A stretch of 20,671 nucleotides of DNA, from IMG/VR virus record IMGVR_UViG_3300042862_000130, positions 1 through 20,671 of that record. One strand, 5' to 3'. Under the pieces are notes generated by a model. That model did no database searches. It was not told where the DNA came from and worked only from the letters and a program-made list of their open reading frames with translations. This document shows, piece after piece, positions 6,728 through 14,697 of this stretch. Source of the DNA: a virus. Within the stretch, counting starts at the first letter, position 1; the number at the start of each line of letters is the position of its first letter. The translations under genes were made by a program, and so were the position numbers.

Positions 6728-9625
6728 TTACACTTTAAAACCAATACTAGAAGCTCGGTTTGCATTTCTTACTGTTTTACTGCCTTGCGCTTCCGACCAC
6801 TGCATTATCCCTTTTCTGTCAAAACTTGTATGGTTAGTTTGTATCTTACTAAAATGTTTTGACAAAATTACGTCCATTTCATTAGCTGTCATTCCGTTAT
6901 TTACTTGGTTGTTTAACATTACACCACGACTATTCAGCAAATACTCCAATTGTTTTTGCTGCCATTGTTCAGGGGTGAAAATTTCAGTTCCTTTTGGCAA
7001 ATCCGTTACAACATCACGCCCTTTGTATTGTTGAACTTTACCGTCAGGCGTTACCACCGTTTCAACATAATTAGAGCCGCCAGCATCGTTAATCATTGCT
7101 AAACCTCCCCCGTGAACACCTCCGTCAAAGTATTGGGGTATTTTTTGCGATGCCACTACTGCTATTTGTGCAGCTCCTAATAAACCCATTGCTACAGCTA
7201 AAGGGATTCCTGCAGGAGGGGGGGTTCTAGCAAGAGTAGCAACTATCGCTTGTGCCGTATCAATTGCAATATTAAAGATAGCTTGTTTTTGTTTGGCTTT
7301 AGTTTCCCGATTAGCTATTTCTTTTTTCTTTTTTTCGTAATCTTCTTCGATCCTTTTTTTTGCGCTAGTGCTATCACCGGCAAACTTTAAAGAAATATCT
7401 TTTTGACTTTCTAATCTTGAATATTCAGCATCAAAATTGGCTTGTGAAGCGTTTGAAATAAAATTAAACATCTCTTGTGCGCTTTCAGCAATTGCGTTAA
7501 ATGTAACACTTGCGTTTTCTCCGAAGCCGTCTATTTCTTTGTTTAGTATTTTGAAAGTATTGGTAAATCCACTTTGACTAATAAAATCACTTGTGAAGTT
7601 AGATAGGTACTCTTTCATTCCTTCCGATAATTTCTTTAAATTATCTACATCCTCCTTCTTAACAGGTTGTAAAATTGTTGTCGATGCTGTTGGTAGTGCG
7701 TTAAGCTGTTTTTTTAACTCAATTAAATCGGCTATTGATTTATTCGCATCGGCTCTTTCGCTTTCGTTTCCGGTAATTGCAGTTACTGTTAATTGTTCAA
7801 GTTGTTGATTTATTTGGCTAATCGTATCAGCAACGGACTTCAATTCAATAGCTTCTTTTTTGGCTCTTTCGGCTCGTGTATTCTGTTTCTTTCCGTCATC
7901 ATCGCTGAATAATGGTTTTGCAGGCGTTGGCTTTTTTTGCAGCAATTGATTTATGGCACTAACCTCTCCAGCGTATTTTTGCGAAAGTCCGTTAATAGCT
8001 TTTAGCCTTTCCATGTCTTTTCTTAAATCATATTCTGCCTTTGCTCTAGCTTGTTGGTCTTCTCCTCCTATTGATTTAGAGAAACTTCTTTCACCAAATT
8101 TTTGACTAAATAATTTTGATCTTTCAACTATTTGTTTTTTTTCTTTATTAAACTCATCTATCTTTTGGATATTGTACTGTCTGTGAAGCCTAATGTCTTT
8201 TTCGGTAGCATCTTGGTTTTTTTTGTAGTATTCTAAAGTTTCGGAATACCCTTTGTCTCTAAGTTTTTTTAAACTGTTTAAATTTTTTGTTTCGGACGAC
8301 TGAAAAATAAGTTCAACTCCTTTTATTAAGTCTGCGGCTACATTTGTGATGCTTGAGAAAAATTTACTCAATTTATTTCCATCAGAATCTAGGCTTCTTA
8401 CAAAGTTTTTCCATGCGTTTGAGAATCTAGTTTGTGCTGCGGATAAATTATCTACTCGTTTTACATTTTCAACACTGTATGTTTTTTCTAATTCTTTAGC
8501 AAATAAAGGCAAAACTTCTGAAGCAATAACTTTCCCGTCCTTCATCATTTTACCTAGTTGATGCTCAGTAACCCCCATAGAGCGAGCCATAATTCCAAAA
8601 GCACCTGGCAAAGCCTCACCCAACTGACCCCTTAACTCTTCCGCTGTTACCGTACCTTTTGACATCATCTGGTTTAACGCTAAAAAAGCTCTGTCTTGAC
8701 TCTCTAAAGAAAGCCCCATTTTAGCCGATGATTTAGCTACACTTTCAAATATATTTTGAATTGCCGTGCTTGATAACTTGTCACTAGCAGAAACATAAAA
8801 CTGAGTAAACTGTTTTTGTAATGCAGATATTTCAACGCCATAAGCTTCTGATATTCTTTGCAAAAAAACTTGTTGATTAGCAAAATTCTCACTTGTTTTT
8901 GTAACTAATTTCATTGCTCCGTCTAAAGACATAAGCTCTTTAGTTGTATCGAATAAATTTTTAGCCAGCATTGCAACTCCAGCAATACCCCCTGTTATTC
9001 CAAATGCTTGAATTAACTCTTTAATTCCTTTTGCTGCTTGCATTGGGTAGTTACCAACGGTTCGATTAAACCTGCCGACCGCTGCGTCAGCAGACCTAAC
9101 TCTTTGATCAAGTCGCTGAAAATCACCCCTAGCATTAGATAATTCCCTATTGTATTCTCGCTGTGTTTGAGTGGCTTCCCTACCCCTTACAATTAAATCT
9201 TGTAAATTTCTTGAAGCTCTTTGATGCTCTGCATTAAGCCTACCATAGGCACCAGCCAAAGATGATGTTATAGTGGCTGATTCTCTAGCATTTCTATTTA
9301 ACAAACGCTGATTTACCGCTTCCGCTGCTGTTTGGTTATTGCTTCTACTTCTTGTTTGTGCCAAATTATTGTATTGCGTTTGCAGTGCGGCCAAAGCAGC
9401 GGATTGTGATTGCATTTGAGCCGTTAATTGTGCGTTTGCTGCAACTGCCGCTAATACGTCATTAGGCTGTATTCCATTTAAAGCGGATGACATTCTTTGA
9501 CTACTCGTAATAAAACTATCAGCTACCGCTTTTATTTTTGTGTCTAATGCGGTTACTTTTGAAATAGCGTTATCAAGTTCTTTTAATGCGTCTTTTGTAA
9601 TCGTAATATCAATAGGATTTGCCAT
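6728..9625 (-). CDS. Tape measure protein
   Basis: This 965-residue protein is the longest in the window. It sets tail length, and its tail-lumen position lets it act in DNA entry. Residues 1-190 are helical and coiled-coil-like, rich in Ala and Gln. Residues about 225-390 match the N-terminal tape-measure domain: LMSLDGAMKLVTKTSENFA, then a central GTVTAEELRGQLGEALPGA, then MGVTEHQLGKMMKDGKV. Residues 440-700 are Lys/Glu-rich helices. Residues 782-826 hold a hydrophobic stretch (IAIDTAQAIVATLAR ... IPLAVAMGLLGAAQIAVVAS) that could insert in membrane, followed by a Gly-rich segment YFDGGVHGGGLAM and a conserved-looking FTPEQW. By the usual ratio of about 1.5 angstrom per residue, the predicted tail is about 145 nm. 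The ATG lies 9 nt after the preceding gene. Confidence 0.93.
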   Translation of the reverse strand: MANPIDITITKDALKELDNAISKVTALDTKIKAVADSFITSSQRMSSALNGIQPNDVLAAVAANAQLTAQMQSQSAALAALQTQYNNLAQTRSRSNNQTAAEAVNQRLLNRNARESATITSSLAGAYGRLNAEHQRASRNLQDLIVRGREATQTQREYNRELSNARGDFQRLDQRVRSADAAVGRFNRTVGNYPMQAAKGIKELIQAFGITGGIAGVAMLAKNLFDTTKELMSLDGAMKLVTKTSENFANQQVFLQRISEAYGVEISALQKQFTQFYVSASDKLSSTAIQNIFESVAKSSAKMGLSLESQDRAFLALNQMMSKGTVTAEELRGQLGEALPGAFGIMARSMGVTEHQLGKMMKDGKVIASEVLPLFAKELEKTYSVENVKRVDNLSAAQTRFSNAWKNFVRSLDSDGNKLSKFFSSITNVAADLIKGVELIFQSSETKNLNSLKKLRDKGYSETLEYYKKNQDATEKDIRLHRQYNIQKIDEFNKEKKQIVERSKLFSQKFGERSFSKSIGGEDQQARAKAEYDLRKDMERLKAINGLSQKYAGEVSAINQLLQKKPTPAKPLFSDDDGKKQNTRAERAKKEAIELKSVADTISQINQQLEQLTVTAITGNESERADANKSIADLIELKKQLNALPTASTTILQPVKKEDVDNLKKLSEGMKEYLSNFTSDFISQSGFTNTFKILNKEIDGFGENASVTFNAIAESAQEMFNFISNASQANFDAEYSRLESQKDISLKFAGDSTSAKKRIEEDYEKKKKEIANRETKAKQKQAIFNIAIDTAQAIVATLARTPPPAGIPLAVAMGLLGAAQIAVVASQKIPQYFDGGVHGGGLAMINDAGGSNYVETVVTPDGKVQQYKGRDVVTDLPKGTEIFTPEQWQQKQLEYLLNSRGVMLNNQVNNGMTANEMDVILSKHFSKIQTNHTSFDRKGIMQWSEAQGSKTVRNANRASSIGFKV

Positions 9626-9634
9626 AATTCTAAT

Positions 9635-10273
9635 TTATTCTTTGTTTTGCGTTGACATATTTTCTATCTTTTCCTGCGCTAATTTTTGCATTTCAATCCA
9701 GTATGCTTGTGACGTTTTTTTAGGATCAAGCATTTCGCATTCTAACACTTTGCAGACAGAAATAAAGTCACGATTTAGATTGTTTACTACTTTTTTACCG
9801 TCTGTTTTAATTTCGTCAATAAGCATATTCATTTTAGTTTTTAAACCTCCTGCTTCTTGATAAATACGGTTTAATTCTACAATGTCGCCTTCAATTGTGT
9901 TTATTTCTGGCATATTAAATCGTAATTGTTTTAATCGTTGGATGTATGCCAGTCGTTCGCCCATTTGGAACAAAGCAAACCCTTTAGACATTCTATTTAA
10001 AATAAGCATTACTACCTTATACTTTCCGTCTAAGTCTATAACTTGCAATCTCTTAAATAAATACTCATCTAATTTGTCGTTTTTTATTAAATTAAATACA
10101 TCTAATTCTAATTGGGACCTTATGTCTTCAAGTTCTTTGCTTTTAATCTTTTTTTGACGTCCGTCATACCCTTCACGTAGCCAATTCACCTCGTCTTCTT
10201 CTTGCATTTTAGCCCACGAGTAAGCTGAAATTAAGTCTAATGAATTTAGGTATTTTTCTTTTTGAAATATCAT
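9635..10273 (-). CDS. Helical protein in the tail-assembly-chaperone position
   Basis: This 212-residue protein overlaps the preceding gene by 4 nt (ATGA) and ends 9 nt before the tape measure. It is almost entirely helical and charged (AYSWAKMQEEDEVNWLREG, VELNRIYQEAGGLKTKMNML, AYWIEMQKLAQEKIENM), with no membrane segment. Siphoviruses usually encode tail assembly chaperones between tail tube and tape measure, often made as two proteins by ribosomal frameshifting. This gene occupies that slot and is the best chaperone candidate, but I recognise no family signature and no productive frameshift product. An A-AAA-AAG heptamer at RQKKIK near residue 40 would give an immediate stop after a -1 slip. 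The role is inferred from position only. Confidence 0.55.
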   Translation of the reverse strand: MIFQKEKYLNSLDLISAYSWAKMQEEDEVNWLREGYDGRQKKIKSKELEDIRSQLELDVFNLIKNDKLDEYLFKRLQVIDLDGKYKVVMLILNRMSKGFALFQMGERLAYIQRLKQLRFNMPEINTIEGDIVELNRIYQEAGGLKTKMNMLIDEIKTDGKKVVNNLNRDFISVCKVLECEMLDPKKTSQAYWIEMQKLAQEKIENMSTQNKE

Positions 10274-10731
10274 ATATATCTATTTACAAATCGCATTAAA
10301 TCAGGGTAAATAATCTCGTAGTTTAGTTTTCTTTGGTCTTGTGTGGTTAGTCCAAAAATGTTTTTATACCCTCTAAAAAAATCGGCTTTTAGTCCTCCAC
10401 CCGTACCCGTTGAAAATATTTCTATCTGTGTTTTGTTCGGCAAAACTTCAACTTTAAAATTACCCAGAAAAGAACCCGTTTCAAAAAATGTGTATAAATC
10501 TCCCGCTTTCTTTTCAGGTCTTAATAAATTAGTGCCTAATGTATATCTCCCTGTATATCGGCTGTCATCGTTTTTTAATTGTCTGTCATCGCTACCCTGC
10601 CCCACTTCAATTTTCTGAACGTTCAACTTTATAATTTCACTTTCATTATCATAAATTATTCTCTCGACCTCATCGGTCAAACCGTTTCTTAGATTTTTGA
10701 GTTTTTTTAAATAATCTGTCGATGTAATCAT
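10270..10731 (-). CDS. Putative neck / tail-completion protein
   Basis: This 153-residue protein starts at an ATG 14 nt after the T-tract of a terminator-like hairpin. Residues 1-35 are helical (LKNLRNGLTDEVERIIYDNES). The rest is mixed alpha/beta with RYTLGTNLLRPEKKAGDLY, FFETGSFLGNFKVEVLP and a C-terminal NIFGLTTQDQRKLNYEIIYPDLM. The layout (a helix, then a beta core with a 'short gain/ligand-like' loop, ending in a tyrosine/proline helix) resembles small phage neck or tail-terminator proteins known from Bacteroidota phages, but I cannot assign a family. It overlaps the next gene by 4 nt, so the two are probably translationally coupled. An alternative role is tail assembly. Confidence 0.5.
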   Translation of the reverse strand: MITSTDYLKKLKNLRNGLTDEVERIIYDNESEIIKLNVQKIEVGQGSDDRQLKNDDSRYTGRYTLGTNLLRPEKKAGDLYTFFETGSFLGNFKVEVLPNKTQIEIFSTGTGGGLKADFFRGYKNIFGLTTQDQRKLNYEIIYPDLMRFVNRYI

Positions 10732-10744
10732 TTACCAAAATTAC

Positions 10745-10773
10745 AAAAAAAACCGTTACCAAATTGATAACGG
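10745..10773 (-). terminator. Rho-independent terminator-like hairpin after the tail tube gene
   Basis: On the minus strand the sequence GGTAACGG follows CCGTTATC with the loop AATTT between them. This gives a stem of six perfect pairs plus one mismatch and a closing G-C pair. The hairpin is followed directly by eight T residues (plus-strand A run 10745-10752). The hairpin begins 28 nt downstream of the tail tube stop codon. The shape is that of a factor-independent terminator, though no experiment supports it here. It would reduce transcription of the tail assembly genes that follow. Confidence 0.75.
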
Positions 10774-10801
10774 CTTTTCCAATTAAAACACCTAAAAAAA
10801 A

Positions 10802-11725
10802 TTATGTTACGATAACTGTTCCTGTTATTCCTTTGTAAAGTAATCCAGAAGCCGATAACAACACTACCTTGTCTGCAAAGGCGTTTACAGTGTCAATAGT
10901 GTAAGTGCCTGCGGAAGCCGCTGGAATTGTGAACGTGTAAGTTTTTGCGTTTTCGTTCGCTACTACTAAAGTAGGTATTACTGAAACACCGTTTCTTTTA
11001 ATTGCAAAATCAGCCAATACCATACCCGCTGCAAAGTGCGACTTGTCGGACAATACCGCTTTCACGACTAAAGAAGTTGCAGCCGTTACCAATGGTGAAG
11101 GCGTTAGCGTTACATCGTTGTATCCGTCTAATTCGTTGATAGAATAATCAACAGTATCGCCACTTACCCAACTAGCGCGTTCCATTTCTGTAACATCGTC
11201 AGACAATTGAATGGTCATTTTGAACTCTGCAGAAGTGTCTCCTTCTTTCCCCTTGTATTGGCCTGTGTACACCATTGCTGTGGTAAAACCTTTTATCAAA
11301 CCAGATTTAGTTTGAGTCATGATTTTAGTTCCGTTAATGTCGTAAAAAGCAACATTGTAGATGCCATTTGAATTGAAACGTCTTAACGATTTCCAAAAGT
11401 TCATGCCTTTTTTCTTAAACATTAATTCGTATTTATACGGTAACTCTCCATCGACTGTTTCAATTCCTGAACCTTCGGTTGTTGAAATTGTAGGATCTAC
11501 GGGAACTAATTTAAAGCTTTCAGCACCTGCAATAATGAAAACATCTTCTTTTTGCTGAGCTTCTCTAATTGTAGATAGGGTTAGGTCGGATGTATAAGCA
11601 TAGCTTCGTGAGCTAAATTCAATTGTCTTAACCCGATTCCAATCAAAAGTACAAGCCTGTTGTCCTGTGCCTAACAAGTCGCCTGCACCGCACTCTACTA
11701 TGTTAATTTGATTTGCTAATGCCAT
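10802..11725 (-). CDS. Major tail tube protein with C-terminal Ig-like domain
   Basis: This 307-residue protein is a candidate for the repeating subunit of the tail tube. The N-terminal 200 residues are beta-rich with a helix (TLSTIREAQQ), a FKLVPVDPTI strand, an ELPYKYELMFKKKG segment, FWKSLRRFNSNGIYNVAFY and TTAMVYTGQY, consistent with a tube fold. From about residue 205 the pattern changes to a separate beta-sandwich (TLTPSPLVTAATSLVVKAVL, then IKRNGVSVIPTLVVANENA, then YTFTIPAASAGTYTIDTV). This resembles Ig-like add-on domains of phage tail tubes. The ATG lies 23 nt inside the preceding small gene. A terminator hairpin follows the stop, in keeping with a protein needed in high copy. It sits upstream of the chaperone-position genes and tape measure, the normal order. 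Confidence 0.78.
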   Translation of the reverse strand: MALANQINIVECGAGDLLGTGQQACTFDWNRVKTIEFSSRSYAYTSDLTLSTIREAQQKEDVFIIAGAESFKLVPVDPTISTTEGSGIETVDGELPYKYELMFKKKGMNFWKSLRRFNSNGIYNVAFYDINGTKIMTQTKSGLIKGFTTAMVYTGQYKGKEGDTSAEFKMTIQLSDDVTEMERASWVSGDTVDYSINELDGYNDVTLTPSPLVTAATSLVVKAVLSDKSHFAAGMVLADFAIKRNGVSVIPTLVVANENAKTYTFTIPAASAGTYTIDTVNAFADKVVLLSASGLLYKGITGTVIVT

Positions 11726-11903
11726 ATTTGTTAATGTGTTTGTTTGTTAATAAAGACTCTTCTAAATCTGAACCAGCCAAAACAGATAATGTTTCGCCAA
11801 TGTTGTACAATTTTTCAATTGTCACCGCTTTTATTACCGTGTATTGTTTGGTTTCTGCATTCTTTTTTGGCTCTTTTGCCGTTTCTTTTTTTTCTTCTAA
11901 CAT
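11703..11903 (-). CDS. Small conserved-looking protein of the head-tail region
   Basis: This 66-residue protein starts with an ATG inside the last codons of the previous gene (ATGTTAG, 7-nt overlap) and overlaps the tail tube gene by 23 nt. The N-terminal 20 residues are Lys/Glu-rich and probably disordered. The remainder (YTVIKAVTIEKLYNIGETLSVL ... LLTNKHINKYGI) follows a pattern seen in small phage proteins of the neck region: Y-x-V, a beta turn with G-E, and a short C-terminal helix. I cannot name the family with confidence. The overlaps on both sides support it as a real gene. A head-tail joining or accessory role is inferred from location only. Confidence 0.55.
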   Translation of the reverse strand: MLEEKKETAKEPKKNAETKQYTVIKAVTIEKLYNIGETLSVLAGSDLEESLLTNKHINKYGISKSN

Positions 11904-12436
11904 AATTTATCGTTTAAAGTGAAATCAGTTATTGTAAGCGTTATTTTAAAACAAAAGTAAGGTTGTAAGTCGTGTTTAAAATCATAGGTATATCCTTGAA
12001 AAACGCTATCTAAATCGGTAACAATCTTTGCGTTTAAAGCTAATTCGTCAAACTCTTTCAATACATCCATCACGTCATATAACACTTCTTTGTCGGCCCT
12101 GTTTGTATTGTTTGCTTTGCACTCTTTTAAGTTTACAATAAAATACAAATCCAATTCCGTTGAGAAATAATCTAATGATTTTTGAATGTAATCGTTGTCG
12201 GCTGTGAAAAAAAACTTATTTCTTTCACGGTGTATCAAATTTCCCGAATACTCATTTAATCCTTTGTAATACTCGATTGATTTTTGCTTGTCGCCATCTC
12301 TTTTGATTGATTGACAAATCGGATAACCGTCTAGTTGCGCACCCCAAACAAAAGAAAGTTTTTCGTACAATCTTTTTTGCACTTTATAAACTGTTGCGTT
12401 TATACCTATTGGATTACACTCTAAATTGTTAGCCAT
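11897..12436 (-). CDS. Unrecognised neck / tail-terminator candidate
   Basis: This 179-residue protein is joined to the preceding gene by a TAATG overlap. It has an N-terminal helix (VYKVQKRLYEKLSFVWGAQ), a central beta segment with IHRERNKFFFTADNDYIQKS and LDLYFIVNLKECKA, and a C-terminal beta strand (FCFKITLTITDF). Location between the capsid and tail tube genes, and size, fit a tail terminator or head completion protein. In many siphoviruses the protein just before the tail tube is the tail terminator. I do not recognise specific family motifs, so the call is positional. Confidence 0.5.
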   Translation of the reverse strand: MANNLECNPIGINATVYKVQKRLYEKLSFVWGAQLDGYPICQSIKRDGDKQKSIEYYKGLNEYSGNLIHRERNKFFFTADNDYIQKSLDYFSTELDLYFIVNLKECKANNTNRADKEVLYDVMDVLKEFDELALNAKIVTDLDSVFQGYTYDFKHDLQPYFCFKITLTITDFTLNDKLC

Positions 12437-13509
12437 TATTCCAAAGTTGATACCAAGATTTGACCCGATTTTTTTACTCCTATTTTTATTTTTTGTATTT
12501 CATCTCTTATTGAAGTTATTTCCCCGATAAGTTGGTTTTTCAACCCTTTTACTTTAATCATACTGTCAGCACTTGTGCCTTCTAATTCAATCATTATCTT
12601 CTCGTATAATTGAGTGGATAAGGCTTGATTTATATTGCTTCTAAGGCTAGATAAATATAATTGAATACATTGTATCTGACAATCTAATTGAATAGCTCTA
12701 GCGAATAAATACGAGTTGTTTATCACAAAGTCGGTGTAATCATCGTAAACAGATATGTCTAAGTTTAATCCTGTGTCTTGCGAAAGACCGTCATATTTTG
12801 AAACATCGAATAACTGTTCATAATTGTGATTTATTACGCTAATTTGTTCTATTTCCAAATACTTAAAATTACTCATAACGTTGCCGTTTTCATAATCCCT
12901 AGCATAAGGCACAACAGTTAAACCTTGCGTGTTATATCCAATGTAGTAATCGCCTTTGTATGTGTTGTTGGAATTGTCAAGTACCCAATCTAACACTTCC
13001 GCTTGGTGATCGCTTGTGATTGTAATTACTTTTGAGTAAATAGGCTGCAACGATGCAGTATTCCAAAGAAGTAGCTTTATTTGTCCTGTTCCTTGAAAGT
13101 CTAAAAGAACACGGTTAATTTTAAATGCTACATTTTTAACATTATCCACTTCAATTTCATAACCTACAAAGCCAATAGGTAAAACATTTGTGTTTACTTT
13201 TTTGGTTGCGTTTTTAAACAAAAGGTTTCTATCCAAAAAATCATATTCGGAAAAAACTTGATTACAAACATTTGATATTGCCGACTCTTTTAGTTGCTTT
13301 AAAACTAAATTAAAGTTTTCGTTTGATATTTGTAAATAGTCTTGATTGTCTTTTATATATTCTATCTTTGAATAAGGATTATCCGTAACATAATACCCAG
13401 ACTTGCTAAGTTGATTGTTTGAATCAACAATAGCATAATCAGGATTGAAAGGCTGTTTAAAACCAATCAATCCGATTAAACTATCTTGTATTTTTGCTAC
13501 GTTAATCAT
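12436..13509 (-). CDS. Capsid-proximal protein with a beta-sandwich middle and helical C-terminus
   Basis: This 357-residue protein starts at an ATG sharing one base with the capsid gene stop (TAATG), so translation is coupled. Residues 1-100 form a mixed domain including a helix (FNLVLKQLKESAISNVCNQVF). Residues about 105-205 are a beta-sandwich-like region (VLPIGFVGYEIEVDN, FKINRVLLDFQG, IKLLLWNTASLQPIY, YKGDYYIGYNTQGLTVVPY). Its GDYYIGY turn recalls carbohydrate-binding and decoration domains. Residues 260-340 are helical (FARAIQLDCQIQCIQLYL, then a charged helix). Position directly after the capsid gene suggests a neck or decoration protein. No family was recognised, and the carbohydrate-binding idea is an inference from the strand pattern. 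Confidence 0.55.
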   Translation of the reverse strand: MINVAKIQDSLIGLIGFKQPFNPDYAIVDSNNQLSKSGYYVTDNPYSKIEYIKDNQDYLQISNENFNLVLKQLKESAISNVCNQVFSEYDFLDRNLLFKNATKKVNTNVLPIGFVGYEIEVDNVKNVAFKINRVLLDFQGTGQIKLLLWNTASLQPIYSKVITITSDHQAEVLDWVLDNSNNTYKGDYYIGYNTQGLTVVPYARDYENGNVMSNFKYLEIEQISVINHNYEQLFDVSKYDGLSQDTGLNLDISVYDDYTDFVINNSYLFARAIQLDCQIQCIQLYLSSLRSNINQALSTQLYEKIMIELEGTSADSMIKVKGLKNQLIGEITSIRDEIQKIKIGVKKSGQILVSTLE

Positions 13510-14531
13510 TAAACAATACCGTATGCTAAGATTGTGGTTTCGTTTGCTGTACTCAAAGGAGCTTTTGCAAATGCTAAATCTTGTGAAATTTGGTACTGAG
13601 TAACAACATCCTGAGTGTAGCCGTTGTTAGCTGAGTCGTCAGCTCTTGTTTCGTAAGAATGTACAGCGTATGTTTCTCCATCTACTGGATTTAACAAGCT
13701 AGTATAAACATTCTCTTTAGTTTCTACACCTATTCTGTTTTGGATAGGAATCCAAGGCAATACTGCCACCGTGCCAGTTGGAACAATAATCCAAAAACCT
13801 TTTGAATAAGCCGAAACCAAAGCAGCAGCTAAAGCACCTAACTCAACACAATGCACATAAGTCAATCCATTAAACTGGAATGATAAGTTAGTGTTGTTTT
13901 GTGCTCCTTGCGCGGCTTGATACTCAAATTTAGCATAAGAAATTGAATCGCAGAAAACAGTAGCGCCAGCAGGATATTTGTTTGCGTTAACATTGATTTT
14001 AGCAATTTGAATAGCTCTACTTTCGTTGGCTGTTGCAATTTCAAAAACTTTGTCAACTGCGTCAAAAGTTCCTTCCGCAGTTCCAATATTCACACCTGTA
14101 CGGTTAGCAAACAAATAAGCAGTGGACTGTGTTTCGTAGCCTTCCATGAAATTAGATACAACATTTTGAACTTCTAAATTCATTTGCTCTTGTGCATTAT
14201 ACAAAGAATTGTCTGCCTGTTTTAACGACATATTAAATGTGTCAGAATTAACTGCCCATGTAGGGGTTAGGGTAGCAGTATCGCCTTTAACGCCTGTATG
14301 GTTGTGAGTTCTTGCAGTTCCTAGATTTCTTTTAGAGCGTGTTGCGTAGTTTGTTTCTATTGTTCTGTCTTCTCTTTTTCTCAGTTCCTCATAATTTGGG
14401 AACATAATTGTAGAGTTTTGTTTTAGAGCTAAGTATGTAGCTGGGTATCTGAATCTTAATTCAGAAGATTGAAAGGCTTGAACAAGTTTTGCTTGAGCCT
14501 TTACAAAATTTGCGGTCGTTCTATTCGGCAT
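13509..14531 (-). CDS. Major capsid protein
   Basis: This 340-residue protein lies directly after the scaffold-like gene and is called the major capsid protein from that order, its size and its sequence style. An N-terminal arm (residues 1-60, with KAQAKLVQAFQSSELRFRYP) precedes a region of mixed helix and strand. NSDTFNMSLKQADNSLYNAQ leads into a long helix ending near MEGYETQSTAYLFANRTG. Further on are PAGATVFCDSISYAKFEYQA and the hydrophobic LGALAAALVSAYSKGFWIIV. It then shows PWIPIQNRIGVETKENVYT and a C-terminal strand. I did not identify an HK97-fold signature by residue. The gene has its own upstream gap with a hairpin and repeats, consistent with separate, strong expression. Confidence 0.78.
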   Translation of the reverse strand: MPNRTTANFVKAQAKLVQAFQSSELRFRYPATYLALKQNSTIMFPNYEELRKREDRTIETNYATRSKRNLGTARTHNHTGVKGDTATLTPTWAVNSDTFNMSLKQADNSLYNAQEQMNLEVQNVVSNFMEGYETQSTAYLFANRTGVNIGTAEGTFDAVDKVFEIATANESRAIQIAKINVNANKYPAGATVFCDSISYAKFEYQAAQGAQNNTNLSFQFNGLTYVHCVELGALAAALVSAYSKGFWIIVPTGTVAVLPWIPIQNRIGVETKENVYTSLLNPVDGETYAVHSYETRADDSANNGYTQDVVTQYQISQDLAFAKAPLSTANETTILAYGIV

Positions 14532-14578
14532 CGCTATAAAGATTAAAATTAGTAATGATTATTTTTTTTTAAAATGAG

Positions 14579-14613
14579 CATTACCGCCCTTGCCCTTGTA
14601 TGACATTACCGCC
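14579..14613 (-). repeat. Direct repeat of GGCGGTAATG ahead of the capsid gene
   Basis: The 10-mer CATTACCGCC (minus strand GGCGGTAATG) occurs at 14579-14588 and again at 14604-14613. The two copies are 25 nt apart start-to-start, in the gap upstream of the major capsid gene. The nucleotides between them include a repeated GCCCTT. The arrangement, with a spacing near two and a half helical turns, suggests a protein-binding site or an RNA element in the capsid leader, but no function is known. Confidence 0.6.
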
Positions 14614-14623
14614 AAATGTATTA

Positions 14624-14631
14624 CAAAAGTA
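14624..14631 (-). promoter_or_regulatory. Possible -7 promoter element for the capsid gene
   Basis: The minus-strand sequence TACTTTTG fits the Bacteroidota -7 consensus TAnnTTTG. It lies just downstream of the terminator-like hairpin and about 90 nt upstream of the capsid ATG. No convincing TTTG -33 box is seen at the expected spacing (only T-rich sequence). In AT-rich DNA a chance match is easy, so this is a weak prediction. Confidence 0.25.
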
Positions 14632-14634
14632 TGT

Positions 14635-14672
14635 AAAAAATCCGAATAAAATTAATTACTCGGACTTTTTTT
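14635..14672 (-). terminator. Terminator-like hairpin between scaffold and capsid genes
   Basis: The minus strand reads TCCGAGTAA, loop TTAATT, TTATTCGGA, then TTTTTT. The stem is 9 bp including one G-U wobble (stem and loop 14641-14664). The plus strand also has a T run after the stem, so the hairpin could work in both directions. It lies 26 nt after the scaffold stop codon. This would partly end transcripts of the packaging and scaffold genes before the capsid gene. Confidence 0.7.
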
Positions 14673-14697
14673 AATTTTAGTATTTAATTGAAATTAA

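Noticed and set aside
11872-11884. A-AAA-AAG slippery site in the 66-residue gene
   Set aside because: A -1 slip gives only about 17 unrelated residues before a stop, so there is no sign of a productive frameshift.
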